Source: Sulfitobacter sp. OXR-159
GTDB taxonomy: Bacteria > Pseudomonadota > Alphaproteobacteria > Rhodobacterales > Rhodobacteraceae
Length of the DNA stretch: 64,000 nt
Reading direction: 5' to 3'
Assembly (NCBI RefSeq): GCF_034377145.1
Contig: NZ_CP139707.1
Location: forward strand, 1,187,001-1,251,000
The stretch's first letter is position 1. The number at the start of each line of letters is the position of its first letter. The notes under the pieces are model-generated. The model had not been told where the DNA came from and made no database searches. It worked only from the letters and a program-made list of their open reading frames with translations. Both the position numbers and the translations under genes were made by a program. Positions 1 through 10,672 of the stretch are shown piece by piece.

Positions 1-119
1 CGGCGCAGACACAATTATCTTGGGCGGGCACAGCCACCCTTGCAACCGCGCGAACATTCCCTCACAGGTTGCAGCAGGTAACCTGATCACAGGGCCTTGT
101 TTTGTATTGGAGCAGTATC

Positions 120-836
120 ATGAATTTTTCGCAAATTTCCTCTTTGGCGCTGGCCGCGTCCTTTGCATTGGGCGCGACAACGGCAGGCGCCGTCGAAGTC
201 ACCGGCGGGTCGGTCGGGCTGTCTTATTCGGCCTTCGCCGAAGACACCGATTTTAACCACTGGGGTCTCGAAGGCGCGATGGAACTGGGGTTCAGCCGCG
301 ATTTCAGCCTGCAAATCGATGCCGCCTATCATGATTTTGGCTTTACCGATATCGACAGCACGCTGCTGGGTCTGCACGGCATCTATCACCTGAACGACGC
401 GACCTCTTTCGGCGCTTTCTACACCTTTGAAGACGTCGAAGGCGATGAGGCCGATATCTTTGGGATCGAGGCTGGCTATGAAGTCCGCGAATGGGAGTTC
501 GAGGGCTATATCGCCAATGTCGACACCGATCTGGGCGATGCCACGCTTGGCGGGATCAAAGCCCGCTATGAGATGCAGGAAGGCTTTGGCCTGACAGGCT
601 CTTATGACATGGCCGACGATGACACCGGCGATCTGTCCCGGTTCGCAATCCGTCTTGACCGCGACGTATCGGTTAACACCAATCTGTTCCTTGAGGTCGG
701 CTCGGCCAAGGCCGAAGCGGGTGGCGTGAACGTCTCTGAACCCTTCGTCGGTTTGGGCGGCGAGATCGCCTTTGGTGCAGATCGTGGGACCACCTTTGAC
801 CAGCGCGGGTTGGCCCGGCTGATCCCCGGTCTCTGA
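120..836 (+). CDS. Small outer-membrane beta-barrel (porin-like) protein
   Basis: Predicted exported protein of 238 residues. The ATG at 120 is preferred over the in-frame TTG at 102 because it follows a GGAG ribosome site by about 9 nt and gives a clean Sec signal peptide (hydrophobic SLALAASFALGA ending in TAGA, cleavage near residue 24). The mature part is acidic, without predicted helices, and alternates polar and hydrophobic residues with many Gly and aromatic residues, as in small outer-membrane barrels such as porin_4 or OmpA-like proteins. It does not end in the usual C-terminal Phe, so the barrel assignment is inference. Substrate is unknown. It stands alone upstream of pntA. Confidence 0.6.
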   Translation: MNFSQISSLALAASFALGATTAGAVEVTGGSVGLSYSAFAEDTDFNHWGLEGAMELGFSRDFSLQIDAAYHDFGFTDIDSTLLGLHGIYHLNDATSFGAFYTFEDVEGDEADIFGIEAGYEVREWEFEGYIANVDTDLGDATLGGIKARYEMQEGFGLTGSYDMADDDTGDLSRFAIRLDRDVSVNTNLFLEVGSAKAEAGGVNVSEPFVGLGGEIAFGADRGTTFDQRGLARLIPGL

Positions 837-861
837 TACCCACGCATTGGGTCGGCGATTT

Positions 862-883
862 GGTATGGCCTTCGGGCCATGCC
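862..883 (+). terminator. Stem-loop with TTCG loop downstream of the barrel gene
   Basis: GGTATGGCC, loop TTCG, GGCCATGCC form a 9-bp stem (one G-U pair) 26 nt after the stop codon. The stable TTCG tetraloop suggests a transcript end or a stabilising 3' hairpin. There is no T run, so intrinsic termination is uncertain. Confidence 0.4.
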
Positions 884-1077
884 ATTGGCGCGGTGTAGAA
901 CGGCTGTTCTATCTCCGCACCGAAAACAGCAAACCGTTCTCTCGGTGTCGCAGTGCAGCAATTTTGCTTCGTTTCACGTAGCGGTTTGCTTGTACTATTG
1001 CTGCGCGCGCGCTATCGCTCTGACTAACAAAGTTGCGCCAAAGCGGCGTGACGGGCCAGCAAAGGGGGACTCTTGGT

Positions 1078-2652
1078 TTGAAGATCGGGACACCAAAAGA
1101 AATATTTGAGGGCGAGAACCGGGTCGCAATGACGCCGGACAGCGCGCTGCAACTGCAAAAGCTTGGGCATACATGCGTCATCGAAACCGGCGCCGGTGCG
1201 GCTGCGGGCTTTGACGATGCCGCATATGAGGGCGCAGGCGTCGAGGTGGTGAATACCGCCGCTGCTCTCTACAAGGCCGCCGATGTGGTTGCCAAGGTGC
1301 GCCCGCCGTCTGACGCCGAGGTCAAGCGCCTGCGCGCGGGCCAGACGCTCATTTCCATGTTCAACCCTGCGGGCAACAAAGAGCTGATGGAGGCCGCCGC
1401 CGCCAAAGGCGCGACCGTCATGGCGATGGACATGGTGCCGCGCATCAGCCGTGCCCAGAAGATGGACGCGCTGTCCTCCATGGCCAATATCGCGGGCTAC
1501 CGTGCGGTCATTGAGGCGGGCAACAACTTTGGCCGTTTCTTCACCGGGCAGATCACGGCGGCGGGCAAGGTGCCCCCTGCGAAGGTTCTGGTCGTCGGCG
1601 CGGGTGTTGCGGGTCTTGCCGCCATCGGCACATCGACCTCGCTGGGTGCCATCACGCTCGCGTTCGACGTGCGCCCCGAAGTGGCCGAACAGGTCGAATC
1701 GATGGGCGCTGAGTTTGTCTATCTCGACTTTGAAGAAGAACAGGCCGATGGGTCGGCTTCGGGCGGTTATGCCTCTGTTTCCTCGCCCGAATTCCGCGAA
1801 GCGCAATTGGCCAAGTTCCGCGAATTGGCGCCTGATGTGGACATCGTCATCACCACGGCGCTGATCCCCAACCGCGAAGCACCCGAGCTTTGGACCGAGG
1901 ACATGGTGCAGGCGATGAAGCCCGGCTCCGTGATCGTCGATCTCGCGGCAGAGAAGGGCGGCAACTGCAAGCTCACCAAGATGGACGAGAAGATCGTCAC
2001 CGACAACGGTGTCACGATCATCGGTTATACCGATTTCCCCTCGCGCATGGCGACGCAGGCTTCGACACTTTACGCCACCAACATCCGCCACCTGATGACG
2101 GATCTGACGCCCGAGAAAGACGGTGTCATCAACCACGATATGGAAGATGACGTGATCCGGGGCGCGACCATCACCCACGAAAAAGAAGTGACCTTCCCAC
2201 CGCCACCGCCCAAGGTCGCAGCCATCGCGGCCGCGCCGAAGAAGGAAAAGGTTAAAGAAAAGACCCCGGAAGAGAAGCGTGCTGACGAATTGGCTGCTTT
2301 CAAAGCGCAGACCAAGAACCAAGTCACGCTCTTGGCCGTAGGCGCGGCGCTGCTGCTCGGTGTCGGCCTCGTCGCACCCGCCAGCTTCATGCAGCACTTC
2401 ATCGTCTTCGTTCTGGCGGTCTTTGTCGGTTTCCAAGTCATCTGGGGCGTGGCGCACAGCCTGCACACGCCACTGATGGCAGTGACCAACGCGATCTCCT
2501 CGATCATCATTTTGGGCGCGCTGATGCAGATCGGCTCTGGCTCGTGGCTGGTGATCCTTCTTGCTGCCCTGTCGGTCTTCATGTGTGGGATCAACATTTT
2601 CGGCGGCTTCCTCGTGACACGGCGCATGCTCGCCATGTTCCAGAAATCCTGA
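1078..2652 (+). CDS. pntA: NAD(P) transhydrogenase subunit alpha
   Basis: Membrane-bound proton-translocating transhydrogenase subunit: hydride transfer from NADH to NADP+ driven by the proton gradient, supplying NADPH. The start is read as TTG at 1078 ([13 protein letters not shown]), 8 to 9 nt after AAAGGGGG; the frame is open further upstream but that extension has no family match. Domain I (about residues 1-370) carries a GAGVAG dinucleotide-binding motif. A Pro/Lys/Glu linker (PPPPPKV, then [13 protein letters not shown]) joins it to the membrane domain near residue 420 onward. The single 524-residue chain matches the fused PntA type rather than the split PntAA/PntAB form. pntB follows after 13 nt. 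Confidence 0.95.
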   Translation: MKIGTPKEIFEGENRVAMTPDSALQLQKLGHTCVIETGAGAAAGFDDAAYEGAGVEVVNTAAALYKAADVVAKVRPPSDAEVKRLRAGQTLISMFNPAGNKELMEAAAAKGATVMAMDMVPRISRAQKMDALSSMANIAGYRAVIEAGNNFGRFFTGQITAAGKVPPAKVLVVGAGVAGLAAIGTSTSLGAITLAFDVRPEVAEQVESMGAEFVYLDFEEEQADGSASGGYASVSSPEFREAQLAKFRELAPDVDIVITTALIPNREAPELWTEDMVQAMKPGSVIVDLAAEKGGNCKLTKMDEKIVTDNGVTIIGYTDFPSRMATQASTLYATNIRHLMTDLTPEKDGVINHDMEDDVIRGATITHEKEVTFPPPPPKVAAIAAAPKKEKVKEKTPEEKRADELAAFKAQTKNQVTLLAVGAALLLGVGLVAPASFMQHFIVFVLAVFVGFQVIWGVAHSLHTPLMAVTNAISSIIILGALMQIGSGSWLVILLAALSVFMCGINIFGGFLVTRRMLAMFQKS

Positions 2653-2665
2653 AGGAGCGAGCATC

Positions 2666-4099
2666 ATGGAATACGGATTTACGACAGCGGCCTATGTGGT
2701 TGCAGCGGTTCTCTTCATCCTTAGCTTGGGCGGTCTGTCAGGTCAGGAAAGCGCCAAGCGCGCGGTATGGTACGGTATCGCCGGTATGGCGCTGGCGGTT
2801 GTCGCCACGCTGATCGGGCCGGGGGCGGGGTTCTGGCTCCTTTCGCTGATCCTGATCGCCGCCGGTGGCGCGATCGGCTACCAATTGGCCACCCGCGTGC
2901 AGATGACGCAGATGCCGGAACTGGTCGCGGCGATGCACAGCCTTGTGGGGCTCGCGGCGGTCTTCGTGGGCTATAACGCCCATATCGAACTGGGCAACGT
3001 AATGGCGATGGACGAGGTGGCGCGCGCGTCGACCGAAGGTTTCGCGGCGCTGCTAGCCAAGAAGGACGGTGTCGAGATCGCAATCCTGCGGGTCGAACTC
3101 GTGCTCGGCATCTTCATCGGTGCCGTGACCTTTACCGGCTCTGTCATTGCCTATGGCAAACTGGCGGGCCGCGTCAGCTCGGCGGCGACGAAACTGCCGG
3201 GCGGTCACATGCTCAACGCCGCTGCGGCAGCACTCTCGCTGCTCTGCCTGATCTGGTACTTCAACACTGGGGGCTTCTTGCCGCTGTTCATCATGACGCT
3301 GGCGGCGCTATTTATCGGGTATCACCTGATCATGGGCATCGGTGGTGCTGACATGCCGGTGGTTGTGTCGATGCTGAACAGCTACTCCGGCTGGGCCGCG
3401 GCGGCGATTGGCTTCTCGCTTGGCAACGATCTGTTGATCGTGGTTGGCGCCTTGGTCGGTTCTTCGGGTGCGATCCTGAGCTACATCATGTGTAAAGCGA
3501 TGAACCGTTCGTTCGTCAGCGTGATATTGGGCGGCTTTGGCGGGACATCTGGGCCGGCGATGGAGGTCGAAGGCGAGCAGGTGGCGATTGAGGCCGACGG
3601 TGTCGCACAGGCGCTCAACGAGGCCGACAGCGTCATCATCATCCCCGGCTACGGCATGGCGGTGGCTCAAGCTCAAGGCGCGGTCAGCGATCTGGTCAAG
3701 AAGCTGCGCGCCCGCGGCAAGAACGTCCGCTTTGCCATCCACCCGGTGGCGGGCCGTCTGCCCGGTCACATGAACGTGCTGCTGGCCGAGGCCAAAGTGC
3801 CCTATGACATTGTGATGGAGATGGACGAGATCAACGACGATTTCCCCGAGACCGACGTCGCGATCGTCATTGGCTCCAACGACATCGTAAACCCCGCGGC
3901 GCAAGACGACCCCAACAGCCCCATCGCTGGCATGCCGGTGCTGGAATGCTGGAAGGCGAAAACCGTCTTCGTCTCCAAGCGTGGGCAGGGTACTGGGTAT
4001 TCGGGCATCGAGAACCCGCTGTTCTTCAAAGAGAATACGCGGATGTTCTACGGTGATGCGAAAGCCAGCCTCGACAAGCTGCTGCCGCTGATCGACTGA
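2666..4099 (+). CDS. pntB: NAD(P) transhydrogenase subunit beta
   Basis: Partner of PntA; it holds the rest of the membrane proton channel and the NADP(H)-binding domain III. The first 270 or so residues are hydrophobic helices with the conserved [13 protein letters not shown] region. Domain III shows [10 protein letters not shown], the [18 protein letters not shown] loop, GSNDIVNP and the C-terminal [20 protein letters not shown]-site segment. At 477 residues it is full length. The ATG at 2666 follows AAGGAG. The transcript end is marked by a double palindrome and a GC-rich terminator. Confidence 0.96.
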   Translation: MEYGFTTAAYVVAAVLFILSLGGLSGQESAKRAVWYGIAGMALAVVATLIGPGAGFWLLSLILIAAGGAIGYQLATRVQMTQMPELVAAMHSLVGLAAVFVGYNAHIELGNVMAMDEVARASTEGFAALLAKKDGVEIAILRVELVLGIFIGAVTFTGSVIAYGKLAGRVSSAATKLPGGHMLNAAAAALSLLCLIWYFNTGGFLPLFIMTLAALFIGYHLIMGIGGADMPVVVSMLNSYSGWAAAAIGFSLGNDLLIVVGALVGSSGAILSYIMCKAMNRSFVSVILGGFGGTSGPAMEVEGEQVAIEADGVAQALNEADSVIIIPGYGMAVAQAQGAVSDLVKKLRARGKNVRFAIHPVAGRLPGHMNVLLAEAKVPYDIVMEMDEINDDFPETDVAIVIGSNDIVNPAAQDDPNSPIAGMPVLECWKAKTVFVSKRGQGTGYSGIENPLFFKENTRMFYGDAKASLDKLLPLID

Positions 4100-4100
4100 T

Positions 4101-4146
4101 CGTTTTCTTTAAAAGAAAACGACCGGGAATTTTTAAAAAATTCCCG
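4101..4146. repeat. Double palindromic element, copy 1 (order A-B)
   Basis: Two adjacent near-perfect AT-rich palindromes: A at 4101-4121 (CGTTTTCTTT, A, AAAGAAAACG) and B at 4124-4146 (CGGGAATTTTT, then AAAAATTCCCG). The pair begins 1 nt after the pntB stop. A second 46-nt pair with the same two modules in reversed order lies at 50709-50754, so this is a dispersed element and not only a local terminator. Confidence 0.75.
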
Positions 4147-4159
4147 ACCTATACATCTT

Positions 4160-4189
4160 AAACGCCCCGCCGGAAACGGTGGGGCGTTT
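4160..4189 (+). terminator. Intrinsic terminator after pntAB
   Basis: AAACGCCCC pairs with GGGGCGTTT around an inner CCG-GAAA-CGG hairpin. This is a strong bidirectional-looking stem between pntB and the next gene. Confidence 0.75.
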
Positions 4190-4316
4190 GCCGTTTCTAG
4201 GGGCGGTATACGTCGGTATGCAGTAAGTGTCTGAAAATGCGTATTTTTCTTCTGTTCATCGGCGGCGATGGCGCTATTCTTGGAGGAAGATACTCTCTCC
4301 AGCAGCGGAACCCCTC

Positions 4317-5585
4317 ATGGCCCCGATCAAAGACCACCCGCAGCGCCTTGCCCTCACCGGCGAAATGCACGCACGTCCGTTTCCGCAGCTCGCCGCGCCC
4401 TCGCGGGTCGCCTTTCTTGCGGTGAAGCCGTCGCCGGATGCCGTACCGCAGGCCGAGTTGAACGCGCTGCTGGCCCATTACGGCGCGCCGCGCGCCGATG
4501 CTTCGGCTACGCATTACTATGGCGAGATGGGCCGCTTCACGCTGAAATGGGAGCAGCATACCGAATTCGTTACCTATACGGTGATCGCCCCCACTGGCCG
4601 AAGCCTGCCTTTCGCTGCTGCGGATTTCGCCGCCTTTCCCGGGGATTGGCTGGCCGACATAAAAGGGGAGCGGATCACCTCGGCTCTGCTTGCGGTCCTG
4701 CCGAAGCCGGAGGAGGACGAAGAGATCGCGGGTCACCTGCAAGATTGGTTCGTGCCCGAGAGCCTCGCCGTGGCAGAGGTGCTCGACGGGGCAGCGGTGG
4801 TTGCCAGCGATTTTCGGATTGATCCCGCTGGCCATCTGCGGCTGGCACTCTTTACCGATGCGGCGACCGGGCAGCGGCGGATTGGGCGGATCGTGCAGCG
4901 GCTGTGCGAGATTGAGACCTATAAGGCGATGTCGATGCTGGGCTTCATGCAGGCGCGAGAAATGGCAACGGCGCTGAATGATCTGGATGGGCAACTCTCG
5001 ACCCTCATGGAGGCCATGCGCAGCGGGGCGGGCACGGCGGCGGAGGAGACTTTGCACGCGCTCTTGGACGTATCGGTGGCGCTTGAGGCGCTGACCGCCG
5101 AGACAGCCTATCGCTTTGCCGCAACGGGCGCGTATGAGGCGATTGTCTATGAGCGTATCTCTGCCCTGCGCGAGGCGCGTTTCATGGGGCGGCAGGGGTT
5201 TGGGGAATTCATGATGCGCCGCTATGCGCCCGCCATGCGCACGGTCAAATCTACCGAGACGCGGCTGCAGACCATCGCAGCCCGCGCGCTGAGGGCCGCA
5301 GACCTTTTGCGCACGCGGGTGGATGTGGAACGCTCGGCCCAGAACCAAGCGATCCTTGCCAGCATGGACCGCCGCGCCGACTTGCAATTGAGGCTACAGC
5401 ATACGGTCGAGGGGCTGTCTGTGGTGGCAATCAGCTACTACGCAGTGTCGCTGGTCAGCTATCTGCTCTACCCGCTGGCAGAGCCGCTGGAGGTCAGCAA
5501 GGGGCTGCTGACCGCCGTGGTCACCGTGCCGGTTGTGCTTGGCGTGTGGTGGACGCTGCGCCACCTGCGGCGGAAGGTCGGCTGA
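4317..5585 (+). CDS. DUF3422 family membrane-anchored protein
   Basis: Matches the DUF3422 family as I recall it: the N-terminus carries DHPQRLALTGEMHARPF and the family block THYYGEMGRFTLKWEQHTEF. Function is unknown in the family. The middle is helical and probably coiled; two hydrophobic segments near the C-terminus (about residues 360-382 and 393-412) predict a tail anchored in the inner membrane. The ATG at 4317 fits the family start; the frame is open back to a GTG at 4227, so up to 30 more residues are possible. The 3' end overlaps the convergent transporter gene by 65 bp. Confidence 0.8.
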   Translation: MAPIKDHPQRLALTGEMHARPFPQLAAPSRVAFLAVKPSPDAVPQAELNALLAHYGAPRADASATHYYGEMGRFTLKWEQHTEFVTYTVIAPTGRSLPFAAADFAAFPGDWLADIKGERITSALLAVLPKPEEDEEIAGHLQDWFVPESLAVAEVLDGAAVVASDFRIDPAGHLRLALFTDAATGQRRIGRIVQRLCEIETYKAMSMLGFMQAREMATALNDLDGQLSTLMEAMRSGAGTAAEETLHALLDVSVALEALTAETAYRFAATGAYEAIVYERISALREARFMGRQGFGEFMMRRYAPAMRTVKSTETRLQTIAARALRAADLLRTRVDVERSAQNQAILASMDRRADLQLRLQHTVEGLSVVAISYYAVSLVSYLLYPLAEPLEVSKGLLTAVVTVPVVLGVWWTLRHLRRKVG

Positions 5586-6594
5586 GTAACGCCTGCATGG
5601 CCAGCCCGCCCAAGGCGATCATCACGATGGCCTCGATGGCCGCGACGGAAAGCGTGGGGACACCCGACAGACCTGCGCCCAAGGTGCAGCCGCCGGCCAG
5701 CACACCGCCCACGCCCATCATGGCCGCCCCGGTCAGGTAGCGTCCGGTTTGGCGCGGGGCGTCAAAACTCTGCCACTGAAACTCTCGCGCGATCAGGCTG
5801 GCGACCAGCGCGCCGACAAACACGCCGCCCAAAAGCCCGGTGCCAAAGCCCGCGGGGATCGAACTGCTGGCGATGGTCCAAAACAGGGTGTCGGCGGAAG
5901 GTGAGGTGAAACTGAGGCTTTCCATCGCGATCGGATCGAACTCATCCAGCAGGATATACCCGGTGCCGACCCATGCGGCAGGCACCAAAAGCCCGATCAA
6001 ACCGGCCATTACCAGTTGCCCCGGACGGTTGCCCGAGCGCAGCGCATAGGCCAGCGCCGCCACGGCGATCAGACCGCCCCAAACCAGCGCACCGCCGGGC
6101 AGGGCAGCAAGGCTCACGCTGTCGCCCATGTCGACGGTCACGGACCCAAGCGCCACGCGCAGCGGTGCCAACACCCCTTTCAGCGTCGCATGGGCCACCA
6201 CGGCAAAGACCAGCACCACCAACGCAGCACGGAGGTTCCCGCCGCCGGTTAGCACCGTCAGCCGCGAGATGCAGCCGCGTGTCAGGACCATGCCCGCGCC
6301 GAAAAGCAACCCGCCGATGGCAATCGCCAGAAACGGCACTTCAGACGCCATAAAGCGATGCGCGTCGAAACTGATCCAACCCGCGGCCACGGCGGCCTGC
6401 GTGCCGATCACCGCCAGCGCCAGCGCGGTGAGCCAGACCCCGAGCGCTTGACGCCGGTCTTCGCCCACGAGGCTGCGGCGAAAGCAAAAGCGCGTGCGCT
6501 GTGCCAAGACGCCAAACGCCAGCCCGATGAGCGCCGCCAGCAGAACGGACGCCTCTTTTGCTGTCGTCTCTTCAAAGCCGAAAGACTCAAACAT
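5521..6594 (-). CDS. YeeE/YedE family (thiosulfate-type) transporter
   Basis: Polytopic membrane protein of 357 residues in the YeeE/YedE (DUF395) family; characterised members (TsuA/YeeE) import thiosulfate by relaying it along conserved cysteines. The three expected cysteines are visible in RTRFCFRR, LTRGCISRL and AGGCTLGAGLSG, each in a Gly-rich membrane loop, and the two halves are internally repeated. The start at 6594 (MFESFGF) follows GAGGG by about 8 nt; an upstream in-frame start at 6654 lacks this. Substrate (thiosulfate versus another sulfur anion) is inferred from the family. It is convergent with the DUF3422 gene and stands alone. Confidence 0.85.
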   Translation of the reverse strand: MFESFGFEETTAKEASVLLAALIGLAFGVLAQRTRFCFRRSLVGEDRRQALGVWLTALALAVIGTQAAVAAGWISFDAHRFMASEVPFLAIAIGGLLFGAGMVLTRGCISRLTVLTGGGNLRAALVVLVFAVVAHATLKGVLAPLRVALGSVTVDMGDSVSLAALPGGALVWGGLIAVAALAYALRSGNRPGQLVMAGLIGLLVPAAWVGTGYILLDEFDPIAMESLSFTSPSADTLFWTIASSSIPAGFGTGLLGGVFVGALVASLIAREFQWQSFDAPRQTGRYLTGAAMMGVGGVLAGGCTLGAGLSGVPTLSVAAIEAIVMIALGGLAMQALLSRPSAAGGAASTTRQAQPAR

Positions 6595-6613
6595 CGCGAA
6601 AACCCTCGAAAAC

Positions 6614-6698
6614 GGAATTATTTCCCATTTGGAGGGGCTGGGGGTCACAATCAAGTGAAAGCTGACGTGGGGGCCTCCGGCGTCAGCGAAATTATTTC
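6614..6698. promoter_or_regulatory. Pair of GRAATTATTTC sites upstream of the sulfur transporter
   Basis: GGAATTATTTCC at 6614-6625 and GAAATTATTTC at 6688-6698 are two AT-rich near-palindromes in otherwise GC-rich DNA, 20 to 104 nt upstream of the transporter start. Spacing of about 74 nt and the shared core suggest operator sites, possibly for a sulfur-responsive repressor; this is inference. A 7-bp hairpin (GCTGACG/CGTCAGC) lies between them. Confidence 0.35.
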
Positions 6699-6750
6699 TG
6701 TTTTGATGGAAGAATGGGCGACGCTGTTCACCCTGCGTCAGGGGCCGCGA

Positions 6751-6790
6751 AACAACCGGCCCCCGTCGCGCGGGGCGGGGGCCGGTCGGT
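6751..6790 (-). terminator. Terminator of the dppABC operon
   Basis: ACCGGCCCCCG (6755-6765) pairs with CGGGGGCCGGT (6776-6786), an 11-bp GC stem. On the minus strand it is followed by TGTTTCG. It lies 16 nt past the dppC stop codon. Confidence 0.65.
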
Positions 6791-6801
6791 CCTTATTTGG
6801 C

Positions 6802-7792
6802 TCAGCGTCCGCGAATGCGCGGATCAAGCGCGTCGCGCAGACCATCGCCAAGGTAGTTCACCGCCAGCACGGTCAGCGAGATGGCGATGCCGGGCAGCAT
6901 CACGCGCTCGGGAAATTCCTGCATGCGGTCCACTGCGTCGGCCAGTTGCTTGCCCCATGTGGGGAAGTCCGACGGAAAGCCGACGCCCAGAAAGCTCAGC
7001 GCGCTTTCGGTGATGATCGCCGTGGCCAGACCAAGGGTGGCCGAGACCATGATGGGCGAGATCACGTTAGGCAGCAGGTGACGGCGGATGATCTTGCCCG
7101 GCGTGGTGCCGATAGAGCGGGCGGCAAGGATGAACTCACGTTCCTTCAGCGCCAGAATATCGCCCCGCACGATCCGCGCCGTTTGCATCCAAGAGGTCAG
7201 GCTGATGACCGAGACGATGAGAATGAACATGCCCCCCTCAGGCCCGAACTGCGAGCGCAGCGGTTGCCCGAAGAGTGTCACCGCCAAAAGCACCAGCGGC
7301 AGGATCGGGAGGCTGAGGATCAGATCGGTAAAGCGCATGAGCCAGAAGTCCATCCGCTTGAAAAAGCCCGACAGCACGCCGACGGCCGTGCCGATGATCA
7401 GCGCCAGCGCCATGGCCATCCAGCCCACGGCCATCGAGACGCGCCCGCCAAAAAGCATCTGCGCAAGGATGTCGCGGCCCAGCTGATCGGTGCCAAAGGG
7501 ATGGCTCCACCCCGCCTTGGCATTGCCGTCCCACAGCAGCGTATAGATCGGCCGCCAATTCTTGTTGCGAATGTCGAGCTTCTTGGCGTCGATGTCCCAC
7601 AGATAGGGGCCAAAGATCACCGCGAGCGTGATAAAGATCAGGAAACCGCCGCCGAAAAGCGCGCCCTTGTGCTTGCGGAACTGGTCCCAGACATCGCGCC
7701 ATTGGCTGCGCGGGGGCTTCTGCGGGCCCTTGTCTTGCAGGGCTTTCATGAATTCGAGGTCGGCTTCGACCGGGCTGGCGGGAATGGGTTGC

Positions 7793-7800
<8 letters not shown>
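6802..7800 (-). CDS. Peptide-type ABC transporter permease (DppC/OppC family)
   Basis: Inner-membrane permease of 332 residues that pairs with the upstream DppB-like permease. A cytoplasmic N-terminus of about 50 residues precedes the first membrane helix (GALFGGGFLIFITLAVIF); the core shows HPFGTDQLGRDILAQMLFG, typical of OppC/DppC, and the EAA-loop region AARSIGTTPGKIIRRHLLPNV that contacts the ATPase. The start at 7800 is coupled to the dppB stop (ATGACTGA overlap); a start 6 codons upstream is less likely. Substrate is probably a di- or oligopeptide or a modified amino acid, judged from the peptidase genes across the divergent promoter. Confidence 0.9.
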
Positions 7801-8830
<1,030 letters not shown>

Positions 8831-8875
8831 GGGCGTCGCCTTTGTAGGTCAGTCTGTGAGGGGGTGGGGGCGAGA

Positions 8876-8941
8876 GGGGGGCGTGCGGATGGCGCACACC
8901 CCCCAAAGGTCGGTGAAGAGAGGCGCAGCATGCCGCGCCTC
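8876..8941 (-). promoter_or_regulatory. Two consecutive stem-loops between dppA and dppB
   Basis: GAGGCGC/GCGCCTC with an 8-nt loop at 8920-8941 lies 9 nt past the dppA stop; a second stem (GGGGGGCGTGCG with CGCACACCCCCC, one mismatch) lies at 8876-8904. Such hairpins after a binding-protein gene are known to protect the upstream message and limit readthrough to the permeases, so a higher dppA dose is the likely effect. Confidence 0.55.
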
Positions 8942-8950
8942 CGTCCTAGA

Positions 8951-10672
8951 TCACTCTTCCATGCGGTACCAATCGGCGGCATTCCACAGCTCGGAGTCCC
9001 ATGTGTTCAGAACAACGCCACCAAGGGTGTTGGCTGCAGCAGAAACGCGACCACGGTCAACCAGCGGCAGGATCGAGTAGCTGTCTTTGGTCAGCATGTC
9101 GTTCAGCTTTTTGGCCAGTTCGCCACGCTTTTCCATTTCGCCGGTACGGCCCAGCTCGGCCACCATCGCGTCATACTCTTCTTCGCAGAAACGGTTGATG
9201 TTCTCACCCTGCCACTGCGATTCCGGGCTTGGGAATTTGGCGCAGGTCCGCTGAGCCAGATAGCTTTGCGGGTCGGTGCCGTCGAAGTTGTTGGCGTACA
9301 TTTCAACGTCTGCATAGAAACGCTGGAACGTGTCGGTCGAACCGGGATCACCCCCAAAGAAGACCGAAGCGTCGATGTTGCGCAATTCGGTTTCAACACC
9401 GATCTGGCTCCACCAATCCTTGATCAGCGCTTGGAAGTCCTGACGCACGGCGTTGGTCGAGGTCTGGTAAAGGATTTCCAGCTTCACGCCGTCTTTTTCG
9501 CGGATGCCGTCGCCATCGCTGTCAACCCAGCCCGCTTCGTCCAAGAGCGCCTTGGCGCCTTCGATGTCTTGGGTCAGGCAGTCGGTGTTGTCGGAGGCGT
9601 AAAGCTCTGGCGCGGGCACCATGTTACAGGTGGCGCGGCCCGCTTGGCCGTAGCCGACTTCGACCAGCAGTTCGCGGTCAATCGCCATCGACAGTGCCCG
9701 GCGGACGCTCTCATCGGTGAGGAACGGATGCGGGTGCTTGGCTGTGGCGCGCTCACCTTCCGGCAGGTCCGGGGAGGGGTCTGTCATGTTCAGTTCCAGA
9801 CGCTCAACCAGCGTGCCGAAAGCCGACATCGGCTTGCCCTTGCCGCCTTCGGCCATCTTGGCGATGACATCGGGGGCCAATTGCAGGTTCCAGGCGTAGT
9901 CGAATTCGCCGGTTTCCATCACGGCACGGCCCGCCGCTGTCGCGTCACCGCCGCCTTTGAAGGTCAGCGTGGCGAATGCAGGCTTGCTCGGGTCGCGGTA
10001 ATTTTCGTTCGCGGCCATGGTGATCACGTCGTTCGGGCGGAACTCAGTGACGGTGAAGGGGCCGGTGCCGATGGGGTTAAAGTTCGCTTCGGTACACTCG
10101 GGCGCCTTGGCGCCGGTACAATCGGCAAACTGCGCCGCCTGAATGATCGGGGACTGGCCGCCCATGAAGGGGCCGTAGGGGTTCGGCATCGGCTCGGAGA
10201 AGGTAACCTTGACCGTCTGGTCGTCGACCACATCAACCGAGGAAACGCCTTCGAATTTGGCCAGCTGCGCACAGCCGCCTTCGGGGTTCATGCAGTAATC
10301 AGCGGTGAATTTGACGTCATTGGCGGTGACGGGGGTGCCGTCGGACCACATCAGCCCATCTTTCAGCTTCCATGTGATGGTCTTGAGGTCTTCGCTCACG
10401 CCGCCGTTTTCCAGCGTCGGAATTTCGTTCGCCAGATAGGGGACCAGCGCGCCGGTTTCGTCATAGCGACCAAGGGGTTCGAGGATCAGCGAGGACGCTT
10501 CGACGTCCTTCGTGCCGCTCGACAGATAGGGGTTCAGGATCGAAGGCGCCTGCCAATAAATGATTTTGACTTCGCCGTCGCGGCCACGCTCGCCCTCATG
10601 GGCTTCTGCAAAGGCCATAGGGGCAAACGCAGTCGATGCGACAGCCCCCATCAATAGGGTCTTCAATTTCAT
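8951..10672 (-). CDS. Peptide-type ABC transporter substrate-binding protein (SBP family 5)
   Basis: Periplasmic binding protein of 573 residues. The signal peptide (MKLKTLLMGAVASTAFAPM, cleavage after AFA near residue 22) is followed by a long family-5 SBP (peptide/nickel type): YWQAPSILNPYLSSG opening, the LVPYLANEIP segment, and the RRALSMAIDRELLVEVGYG block that marks the family. It delivers substrate to the DppB-DppC pair. Substrate cannot be read from sequence; the downstream hydrolases on the opposite strand suggest peptides or N-acyl amino acids. It is the first gene of its operon, divergent from the ATPase gene. Confidence 0.92.
   Translation of the reverse strand: MKLKTLLMGAVASTAFAPMAFAEAHEGERGRDGEVKIIYWQAPSILNPYLSSGTKDVEASSLILEPLGRYDETGALVPYLANEIPTLENGGVSEDLKTITWKLKDGLMWSDGTPVTANDVKFTADYCMNPEGGCAQLAKFEGVSSVDVVDDQTVKVTFSEPMPNPYGPFMGGQSPIIQAAQFADCTGAKAPECTEANFNPIGTGPFTVTEFRPNDVITMAANENYRDPSKPAFATLTFKGGGDATAAGRAVMETGEFDYAWNLQLAPDVIAKMAEGGKGKPMSAFGTLVERLELNMTDPSPDLPEGERATAKHPHPFLTDESVRRALSMAIDRELLVEVGYGQAGRATCNMVPAPELYASDNTDCLTQDIEGAKALLDEAGWVDSDGDGIREKDGVKLEILYQTSTNAVRQDFQALIKDWWSQIGVETELRNIDASVFFGGDPGSTDTFQRFYADVEMYANNFDGTDPQSYLAQRTCAKFPSPESQWQGENINRFCEEEYDAMVAELGRTGEMEKRGELAKKLNDMLTKDSYSILPLVDRGRVSAAANTLGGVVLNTWDSELWNAADWYRMEE

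Noticed and set aside
1024..2667. Long antisense frame (547 codons) opposite pntA
   Set aside because: Arg/His-rich translation with no family marks; it is the mirror of a GC-rich coding sequence, and pntA is certain.
5521..5585. Overlap of DUF3422 and YeeE genes as a possible frameshift or fusion
   Set aside because: The genes are convergent and both end normally with intact C-terminal helices.
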